The translations under genes and the position numbers were made by a program. From 1-14-0-20-39-34 sp043800545 (GTDB lineage Bacteria > Patescibacteriota > Patescibacteriia > Magasanikbacterales > UBA922), in assembly GCA_043800545.1 (NCBI GenBank), contig JAZDMW010000006.1:1-5222 (forward strand): 5,222 nucleotides of DNA. Direction: 5' to 3'. Position 1 is the stretch's first letter. Every line of letters begins with the position of its first letter. The notes beneath the pieces were generated by a model, which saw only the letters and a list, made by a program, of their open reading frames with translations, did not search any database and was not told the origin of the DNA. Shown here piece after piece: positions 1 through 5,222 of this stretch.

Positions 1-316
1 ACTCAAGGCTGGAATGAACGTAAAAGTTCACCAAATTATTAAGGATAAAAATAAAAAAGGTGAAGATAAAGAACGTATCCAGATCTTTGAAGGGATCGTA
101 CTTGCGGTAAAGCATGGTAATGAACCAGGAGCAACCGTAACTGTACGCAAAGTTTCAGAGGGTGTTGGTGTAGAAAAAATCTACCCTATCCATTCCCCAA
201 TAATTGAAAAGATTGAACTTGTTCGTCAAATGAGAGTTCGCCGAGCAAAAGCAGCCTTTATTCGAACTTCTAAGAAGAAACTCCAGGAAGTAAAAAAGCT
301 AAACCAGTTGAAGTAA
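1..316 (+). CDS. rplS: Large ribosomal subunit protein bL19 (partial, 5' end outside window)
   Basis: Structural protein of the large ribosomal subunit, located in known ribosomes near the interface with the 30S subunit. The reading frame is open from base 2. Its first residues (L-K-A-G, then the ATG at 14) match the family's conserved L-[RK]-[PA]-G-x-x-V-x-V-H opening, so the ATG at 14 is an internal methionine and the N-terminus lies upstream. Diagnostic bL19 segments are present in order: E-R-I-Q-I-F-E-G, T-V-R-K-V-S-x-G-V-G-V-E-K, P-I-H-S-P-I-I-E-K-I-E and V-R-R-A-K. Compared with common bL19 proteins there is a short lysine-rich insertion before E-R-I-Q, and a lysine-rich tail after the V-R-R-A-K segment. 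The TAA stop (314-316) is followed by a hairpin terminator, as expected for the last gene of an operon; in many bacteria rplS closes the rpsP-rimM-trmD-rplS group, which cannot be checked here. Identity is close to certain. Confidence 0.95.
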   Translation, partial: LKAGMNVKVHQIIKDKNKKGEDKERIQIFEGIVLAVKHGNEPGATVTVRKVSEGVGVEKIYPIHSPIIEKIELVRQMRVRRAKAAFIRTSKKKLQEVKKLNQLK

Positions 317-330
317 AAGAGTAAATAATA

Positions 331-354
331 AAAAACACCCGTAAGGGTGTTTTT
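331..354. terminator. Bidirectional intrinsic terminator between rplS and uvrA
   Basis: A perfect 10-bp inverted repeat (331-340 with 345-354) encloses a GTAA tetraloop, which is a GNRA-type loop when read on the + strand. The outer five pairs are A:T, so the right arm supplies a T5 tract for rplS transcripts, and on the - strand the left arm plus flank gives six Ts followed by more T-rich sequence for uvrA transcripts. The hairpin lies 14 nt from the stop codon of each convergent gene, which fits one element serving both. Confidence 0.88.
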
Positions 355-368
355 ACTTTGTATTTTTT

Positions 369-3203
369 TTATATCACTTCTTTTAAATATTTTCCTGTCC
401 AACTTTTTTTGTTTTTTGCAACTTCTTTTGGAGTTCCTTCTGCTACAATTTCTCCACCTTCTCTTCCGCCTTCTGGACCCATATCAATGACCCAGTCTGC
501 ACATTTAATCACGTCAGTGTTATGTTCAATCGTGAGAACCGTATTTCCTTTTTCTACTAATTTATTGAGGATTCCAAGAAGACGTTTAATATCTGCAAAA
601 TGGAGCCCTGTGGTTGGTTCATCCAATATATAGAGTGTTTGTCCTGTTTGTCTTCTTGCAAGCTCTGTGGCCAGTTTAATACGTTGTGCTTCACCACCAG
701 AAAGAGTGGTGGCAGGTTGTCCAAGGTGTAAATATCCAAGTCCAACTTCGCGAAGGATTTGGAGTTTTTCTGCAATACTTGGAATATCTCGGAAGAATTG
801 GTATGCTTCTTCGATCGTCATTTCAAGAACATCTGCAATGTTTTTTCCTCGGTAGTGAATTTCCAATGCTTCTTTATTATATCTTTTTCCCTGACAGCTA
901 TTACATTCTATAAAAACATCATTCAAGAAATGCATTGGAATGCGAATATATCCTTCTCCAGCACATGTTTCGCAACGTCCCCCACCTTTTACATTGAAAC
1001 TGAATTTTCCAGCATCATATGCACGCATCTTTGCTTCTGTTTGTGAGGCAAAGAGATCACGAATGGTAGTAAATACACCAGTATAGGTAGCAGGGTTACT
1101 TCGAGGAGTTCGTCCGATAGGTGTTTGATCAATAGCAATGACTTTGTCTATATGTTCAATGCCGGTAATTTTTTTATGTTCGCCAATTTGGACTTTTGCA
1201 CGATAAAAATGTTTAGAAAGTGCGCGGCCAAGGATGTGATTGATAAGAGTAGATTTTCCAGAACCAGAGACACCAGTAACACAAATGAACTGTCCGAGTG
1301 GAATGGTCACATCAATATTCTTGAGATTATTGGCGGTTGCACCGACAATAGTAATCTTCTTTCCGTTTGATTTATGAAGTTTTTCTGGAAGGGGAATACT
1401 TTCTTGGTGAGAAAGGTACTGTCCTGTGAGGGAGTGTTTATTTTGAAGTATTTGTTTGTAAGTTCCTTCTGCCATCACCTGTCCACCATGTTCTCCTGCT
1501 CCAGGTCCAATGTCTATAAGATAATCTGCTTGTTGCATCATGGCTTGGTCATGTTCAACAACAATAACAGTATTTCCCATGTCACGAAGTTGTTTCAAGG
1601 TATCTATGAGTTTTTGATTATCTTTTGGATGGAGACCAATAGAAGGTTCATCGAGTATATAGATGACATCAGTAAGACCTGTAGCGAGTTGGTTCGAAAG
1701 ACGGATTCTTTGCATTTCCCCACCAGAGAGAGTATTGACTGAACGATCCATGGTAAGATAATGAAGTCCAACATTGATAAGATTGTCGATACGACGAGAA
1801 ATTTCTTTTAAAATTGGTTCTGCAATTTTTTGTTCGTTCTTTGAGAGTATTTGAAAAAGATTTTTTGCATCTTTTATTTCTTTTTTAGGAAGAGAAAAAA
1901 AGTTTTTTGCCTCTTGTAAATTGAGTTGTGTAATATCTGCAATAGAATATTCCCCAACACGAACAAAGAGAGATTCTTTTTTAAGACGTTTTCCTTCACA
2001 AACAGGACAAATTTTTTCTTGCATGTATTGTTCCAATTCTTTTTTTACATATTCTGAATCTGTTGTAGCATGTTTTTGTATGAGAGTTGGGACAACACCT
2101 TCAAAACGAATTTTTTGTGAGCCAAGAATATATTCTTCTCCATCAGTACCATAGAGGATAATATCCAATGCTTTTTTTGGAAGATCCTTTACAGGAGTAT
2201 GAATAGAAAAATTATGGGCTTTTGAAACGGCTTCAAGCAGTTTAATTTGTTTTGTATTATTTCCAACCATTCTTGTCCAAGGCTGTATAGCTCCTTCTGC
2301 AAGAGTAAGTTTTGGATTTGGAATAACAAGTTCAGGATCAATATCTAAAGTATATCCAAGACCTGTACAACGATTGCAGGCACCATAAGGGCTGTTAAAA
2401 CTAAAAGTCCTTGGTTCAACAGGTTCAAACATTTTTCCTGAAGCATCGCAATAAGGAAAAGTTGTAAGGGTATATTCATCTCCTGAATCAGTATTGACGA
2501 TGATTATTTTCCCATTAGAAAATTCAAGTGCTGTTTCAACAAGAGAAGTAATAGGTTGTTTTTTTGGATCAGTAATATCCCCAATAAAGAGATCGATTTC
2601 GTATTCTTGCCCTTTATTGATTTTGAGTTTCTTAAAATCAATAAGTTTGGTTAATACGCCGTTTACACGGACCGTATTATATCCAGAACTTTCTAAGGAT
2701 TGGAGGAGTGAACGAAAATTATCTATAACACCATGAATAAATGGTGAAAAGAGAGAAAGCTCTGTGTTTCTGGCTTCTTTGCGAATATGTTCAGCAATTT
2801 CTCCAATAGTATGGGTATGGACCAATTCGTTGGTATCTGGACAGTATTGTTTTCCAATACGTGCATACAGAAGACGAAGAAGGTCATAAATTTCTGTAGT
2901 GGTACCGAGAGTGGAACGAGGATTGCGTGAAATGTTTTTTTGGTCAATGGCAATTGTAGGGGAAAGGCCAGTGATTTCATCAATATCTGGTTTATCTTGT
3001 ACTTCCATGAATTGTCTTGCATATGCAGAAAGACTTTCTGCATAGCGTCTTTGTCCTTCAGCGTAAATAGTATCAAAAGCAAGTGATGATTTTCCTGAAC
3101 CTGAAAGCCCAGTGATTACTGTAAGTTTGTTTTTTGGAATCTCAAGAGATATGTTTTTGAGGTTGTTTACGCGAGCGCCAGTGATTTTTATATTTGGCTT
3201 CAT
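369..3203 (-). CDS. uvrA: Excinuclease ABC subunit A (UvrA)
   Basis: ATPase that, with UvrB, finds bulky DNA lesions and starts nucleotide excision repair in the cytoplasm; the family works as a dimer. At 944 aa it is the usual full length. It carries two ABC ATPase modules. Module 1 has Walker A G-L-S-G-S-G-K-S (residues 32-39), signature L-S-G-G-E (492-496), Walker B I-L-D-E-P (516-520) and switch His551. Module 2 has Walker A G-V-S-G-S-G-K-S (644-651), signature L-S-G-G-E (834-838), Walker B D-E-P (861-863) and His894. The C-terminal zinc module is intact (Cys744/747/767/770) and a C-P-V-C-E-G-K-R-L motif lies at 399-407. The first zinc module is incomplete: Cys252, Ser255, Cys276, Cys279. 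The start is the ATG at 3203-3201 because the M-x-x-x-I-x-I-x-G-A-R-x-N-N-L-K-N opening follows it directly; an in-frame ATG at 3242 overlaps the promoter's -10 box. No clear Shine-Dalgarno is seen. No LexA-like operator was noticed. Confidence 0.97.
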   Translation of the reverse strand: MKPNIKITGARVNNLKNISLEIPKNKLTVITGLSGSGKSSLAFDTIYAEGQRRYAESLSAYARQFMEVQDKPDIDEITGLSPTIAIDQKNISRNPRSTLGTTTEIYDLLRLLYARIGKQYCPDTNELVHTHTIGEIAEHIRKEARNTELSLFSPFIHGVIDNFRSLLQSLESSGYNTVRVNGVLTKLIDFKKLKINKGQEYEIDLFIGDITDPKKQPITSLVETALEFSNGKIIIVNTDSGDEYTLTTFPYCDASGKMFEPVEPRTFSFNSPYGACNRCTGLGYTLDIDPELVIPNPKLTLAEGAIQPWTRMVGNNTKQIKLLEAVSKAHNFSIHTPVKDLPKKALDIILYGTDGEEYILGSQKIRFEGVVPTLIQKHATTDSEYVKKELEQYMQEKICPVCEGKRLKKESLFVRVGEYSIADITQLNLQEAKNFFSLPKKEIKDAKNLFQILSKNEQKIAEPILKEISRRIDNLINVGLHYLTMDRSVNTLSGGEMQRIRLSNQLATGLTDVIYILDEPSIGLHPKDNQKLIDTLKQLRDMGNTVIVVEHDQAMMQQADYLIDIGPGAGEHGGQVMAEGTYKQILQNKHSLTGQYLSHQESIPLPEKLHKSNGKKITIVGATANNLKNIDVTIPLGQFICVTGVSGSGKSTLINHILGRALSKHFYRAKVQIGEHKKITGIEHIDKVIAIDQTPIGRTPRSNPATYTGVFTTIRDLFASQTEAKMRAYDAGKFSFNVKGGGRCETCAGEGYIRIPMHFLNDVFIECNSCQGKRYNKEALEIHYRGKNIADVLEMTIEEAYQFFRDIPSIAEKLQILREVGLGYLHLGQPATTLSGGEAQRIKLATELARRQTGQTLYILDEPTTGLHFADIKRLLGILNKLVEKGNTVLTIEHNTDVIKCADWVIDMGPEGGREGGEIVAEGTPKEVAKNKKSWTGKYLKEVI

Positions 3204-3240
3204 AGAGGTGTTTTTTATGAGGGATATAACTCGAGAATAC

Positions 3241-3268
3241 ATTGTAGCACATTTTTTGGTTAAGTCAA
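3241..3268 (-). promoter_or_regulatory. Sigma70-type promoter of uvrA
   Basis: Read on the - strand: -35 TTGACT (3268-3263, 5 of 6 to consensus), a 16-bp spacer, then -10 TACAAT (3246-3241, 5 of 6), with TG one base upstream of the -10 (extended -10, TGCTACAAT). Transcription would start near 3234-3231, giving a leader of about 30 nt before the uvrA ATG at 3203. It sits between the terminator of the upstream operon and uvrA, exactly where a separate uvrA promoter is needed. Prediction from sequence match only. Confidence 0.75.
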
Positions 3269-3287
3269 GAGGTCTTTCGTTTTGGGC

Positions 3288-3317
3288 AAAAAAACAAGGC
3301 TGTAAGGCCTTGTTTTT
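3288..3317 (-). terminator. Intrinsic terminator of the dsbA-like / pilin-like operon
   Basis: On the - strand an 11-bp perfect stem (3317-3307 with 3300-3290) with a 6-nt loop contains the G+C-rich core CAAGGC/GCCTTG and runs into seven Ts (3294-3288). It begins 20 nt past the TAA of the 507-aa gene and 20 nt before the uvrA -35 box, so it insulates uvrA from the upstream operon. The opposite strand also ends in five Ts, so weak activity in the other direction is possible. Confidence 0.88.
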
Positions 3318-3337
3318 CAGAGGGGAATATATTATTT

Positions 3338-4861
3338 TTAGAAGAATTCGGGATAAATTTCTCTGCGTTTCATAATGTTTGATAATCCTGCTTCATCATC
3401 AATATCTGTCACTTTATCTACATCAATATTGAGCATAAAACCTTCTTCTAAATCTTTGGCAGTAAAAAGACGAGATGTAAAGTTTGTATTTCCAGTTGTG
3501 AGGAGGTATTTAAATGCTGTATCATCTCCAAGATCTATACCTTCACTTCCATCTTTTCCGATATAATGGTTTTCTGAACTTGTATAGGTGAATGATTCAT
3601 TAAAACCAGTTACCAATGCATAGCCAATAAGCCCACCATTTTTATTGCAATAGTTGGCATCTTTTAAGTTTCTATTTAAAAGTTTGAGAGAATATTCTTG
3701 TTGTTTAAGTTTTTTATCTATATTTCCACTAGTTGTTGGGTTGACAATGTATTGTGCCTCCAGTGTTTCAATATGACCATCCTGACATCCTGCAATAATA
3801 CGAAAGAAATTTTCACTTTCATATTTAGGGTGAATCCATGGCCATCCCCACCATTCCGTAAGGATTGATCCAACATCTTCTACAAGAGAAGCATCTCCCA
3901 TAATACCTTTTGCAAGTTGATTGCTATTGTATATTATTCCGCCAATTGTACCTTCGCGACAGTAGGGAAGAGTTTCCATGACATGGTTGGGCATATCAAA
4001 ATACCTTGTAAGGTTATATGCTTTGCTTACGTTTGTAGAAAAAGTATAATGCTTTGGTATTTGTACATAACAAACATAACCATCCTGACATTTTTGTCCA
4101 CGACAGGTCATTCCACCTGTTCCTTCTACATAGTAATCAAAGCCACACTGTGCATTTTCTTTTATTGTGTCATATTTTGTATCTGGTTTTATGTTTTGTT
4201 CACGAAGTGCCTGGATTTGGTTGGCTTCACCATTGAGGACAAGTTTATCTTCCAAGCTTACTGCTTGTGCGAGCATTCCGCTTTGGAGATTTTTACAATA
4301 AACAGGGCTCAACCCTTGTTGATTGATAAGCCATACTTCTGGAAGTTTTAATTGGACAAGGTTAGAATTAATGGTATTTAAAATGGTATATGATAGTACT
4401 GCAATAGTAATTCCACCAAGAGCTCCATATATTTTTTTCTTGGCTGAAGTAATATTTTCTGGATTTCCTCCTGAGGCTGTCCATTGAAGACCTGCAAAGA
4501 TTATCATGAGGATACCAATAAGTATGGCTGATGCAATACCGTATTTATACATTTTTTGGATAAATATTCCAAAATTATCAAATTGATTATCCTGTCCAAA
4601 CCCAACTTGTGTTTTTGTGGATACAACAGGAAGACAAAATCCCATGTCTCGCCCAAGGGCATCCTTTGTTCCGCAGGCATTTGTAATATCAGCAGTTCCT
4701 ACTTTGAAGGATTCATTTGCTTCTTCTCTTGTCATATCTCCATTGGTCATGTTGTATTCTACACATTGATCTTTGGTAAAACAACGTTGATCAATAGTAG
4801 CGTGAACGCAGATTGGGATAAGAAAATAAAAAATTGAGAATAAAAAAATGAGATATTTCAT
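3338..4861 (-). CDS. Exported cysteine-rich protein with type IV secretion pilin-like two-helix core
   Basis: A 507-aa protein of unknown function. Residues 1-21 look like a Sec signal peptide (Lys2, long hydrophobic core, V-H-A before a likely cleavage after Ala21). Two membrane helices lie at about 107-127 and 145-165, joined by a short loop with A-S-G-G-N-P and then A-K-K-K. This pair resembles the VirB2/TrbC-like 'T4SS pilin' domain frequent in Patescibacteria; that match is from memory of the family. The lysine-rich loop predicts a cytoplasmic hairpin, leaving residues 22-105 and 167-507 outside. All 12 cysteines after the signal lie in these outer parts (27, 33, 63, 76, 189, 239, 253, 258, 264, 301, 359, 405). 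A tryptophan-rich W-W-G-W-P-W stretch is at 337-342. I recognise no domain in the roughly 340-residue C-terminal part. The start codon overlaps the stop of the upstream dsbA-like gene (ATGA), and a terminator follows. A structural pilin is possible but the size argues for a surface or envelope protein. Confidence 0.85.
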   Translation of the reverse strand: MKYLIFLFSIFYFLIPICVHATIDQRCFTKDQCVEYNMTNGDMTREEANESFKVGTADITNACGTKDALGRDMGFCLPVVSTKTQVGFGQDNQFDNFGIFIQKMYKYGIASAILIGILMIIFAGLQWTASGGNPENITSAKKKIYGALGGITIAVLSYTILNTINSNLVQLKLPEVWLINQQGLSPVYCKNLQSGMLAQAVSLEDKLVLNGEANQIQALREQNIKPDTKYDTIKENAQCGFDYYVEGTGGMTCRGQKCQDGYVCYVQIPKHYTFSTNVSKAYNLTRYFDMPNHVMETLPYCREGTIGGIIYNSNQLAKGIMGDASLVEDVGSILTEWWGWPWIHPKYESENFFRIIAGCQDGHIETLEAQYIVNPTTSGNIDKKLKQQEYSLKLLNRNLKDANYCNKNGGLIGYALVTGFNESFTYTSSENHYIGKDGSEGIDLGDDTAFKYLLTTGNTNFTSRLFTAKDLEEGFMLNIDVDKVTDIDDEAGLSNIMKRREIYPEFF

Positions 4862-5222
4862 AAAGTTTCTTTCACCTTGGAAATGATATTTTCCCAGGTT
4901 TCTTCATTATGTGAACCTTGAACTTTTATGTTGTTTATAAAATATGTCGGTGTTCCAGTAATTTGGAGAGCCATTCCATCACGCATGTCTGTTTGTACTT
5001 GTGTTGCGTACTGTCCTTTTTCTAAACAGGTCTGAAATGTGCTTTTGTTGAGACCTATAGTTTCTGCATAAGTAAGAAGAGATTCATTATCAAAAAGCTT
5101 ATACGTAAAAAGCATATCATAGTAATCCCAAAAGTTTTTTTGTCCATAGGCACAAGAGGCGGCAAGGGCTGCCTCATAGCTATTTGGATGAAGATCCTCA
5201 ATAGGGAGGTGTTTAAACACAA
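4858..5222 (-). CDS. DsbA-family thiol-disulfide oxidoreductase (partial, 5' end outside window)
   Basis: C-terminal 121 or so residues of a thioredoxin-fold protein of the DsbA/BdbD type (Thioredoxin_4-like), a family that acts outside the cytoplasmic membrane to form or rearrange disulfides in exported proteins. Visible landmarks: the F-K-H-L-P strand followed by H-P-N-S, the helical segment A-A-x-A-A-S-C-A-Y-G-Q-x-x-F-W-D-Y-Y-D-M-L-F, a second helix with G-L-N-K-S-T-F-Q-T-C-L, and the cis-proline loop T-G-T-P-T-Y-F-I-N that packs against the active site in this fold. The catalytic C-x-x-C and any signal or anchor lie upstream of the window, so catalytic competence cannot be confirmed. The GTG at 5220 is an internal valine, not a start, because the F-K-H-L-P strand is mid-domain. 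The TGA stop (4860-4858) overlaps the next gene's ATG, implying translational coupling. DsbC/DsbG or a non-redox relative is less likely. Confidence 0.9.
   Translation of the reverse strand, partial: VFKHLPIEDLHPNSYEAALAASCAYGQKNFWDYYDMLFTYKLFDNESLLTYAETIGLNKSTFQTCLEKGQYATQVQTDMRDGMALQITGTPTYFINNIKVQGSHNEETWENIISKVKETL
4873..4878 (-). promoter_or_regulatory. Possible ribosome binding site of the 507-aa gene
   Basis: AAGGTG on the - strand resembles AAGGAG but sits 11 nt before the ATG at 4861, longer than the usual 5-9 nt. It lies inside the dsbA-like coding sequence. With the ATGA overlap, coupling to upstream translation may matter more than this site. Confidence 0.3.

Noticed and set aside
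14..16. ATG at 14 as the start of bL19
   Set aside because: The frame is open to base 2 and the residues before the ATG match the conserved L-K-x-G opening of the bL19 core, so the gene starts upstream of the window.
1374..1742. 122-aa open frame on the + strand opposite uvrA
   Set aside because: Antisense to conserved UvrA coding sequence; composition looks like a reverse-frame shadow with no recognisable domain.
3204..3340. LexA/SOS operator upstream of uvrA
   Set aside because: I saw neither a CTGT-N8-ACAG-like nor a GAAC-N4-GTTC-like palindrome near the promoter, so damage-inducible control is not supported.
3112..3375. 87-aa open frame on the + strand across the uvrA upstream gap
   Set aside because: It reads through the uvrA start, promoter and the upstream operon's terminator, all on the other strand, and resembles no protein.
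3917..4351. 144-aa open frame on the + strand, rich in Phe, Ile and Cys
   Set aside because: Lies opposite the 507-aa gene; the hydrophobic look comes from AT-rich antisense sequence, and no ribosome binding site or homology supports it.
4759..4860. Reading through the TGA at 4860-4858 as glycine or tryptophan (recoded genetic code)
   Set aside because: The frame after the TGA gives a short non-homologous tail ending at TAG, while a well-formed signal peptide starts at the overlapping ATG; TGG is used for Trp elsewhere. Standard code fits.
5218..5220. GTG as the start of the DsbA-like protein
   Set aside because: It begins in the middle of the thioredoxin fold (the strand F-K-H-L-P), leaving out the catalytic region; the frame runs off the window edge.

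Overview
The window is AT-rich bacterial DNA that most resembles a member of the Candidate Phyla Radiation (Patescibacteria, Parcubacteria-like). This placement is inferred from three things: the divergent but recognisable bL19, the two-helix 'type IV secretion pilin-like' core with its A-S-G-G-N-P loop in a large exported protein (a protein type very common in that group), and the compact gene layout. The standard bacterial code fits: tryptophan is TGG throughout, and TGA acts as a stop at the end of the dsbA-like gene.

Layout from left to right. Bases 1-316 hold the 3' end of rplS (ribosomal protein bL19) on the + strand, whose true start lies upstream of the window. Bases 317-368 are the convergent gap between rplS and uvrA, holding one perfect 10-bp hairpin (331-354) with U-tracts on both strands, so it can end both transcripts. 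Bases 369-3203 on the - strand encode a complete UvrA (944 aa). It is preceded by its own sigma70-type promoter (-10 at 3241-3246, -35 at 3263-3268), which shows that an in-frame ATG at 3242 is not the start. Bases 3288-3317 form an intrinsic terminator that separates uvrA from the operon upstream. Bases 3338-4861 (- strand) encode a 507-aa exported, cysteine-rich membrane protein with the pilin-like two-helix core. Bases 4858-5222 (- strand) are the 3' part of a DsbA-like thiol-disulfide oxidoreductase that runs off the window, and its stop overlaps the start of the 507-aa gene (ATGA).

How the genes relate. UvrA stands alone as a housekeeping DNA repair gene. The last two genes form a translationally linked pair, and the most interesting reading is functional: the predicted topology puts all 12 mature cysteines of the 507-aa protein outside the membrane, and the gene just ahead of it encodes an enzyme family that forms disulfides there. 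No tRNA, rRNA, CRISPR array, insertion sequence or long repeat was seen.
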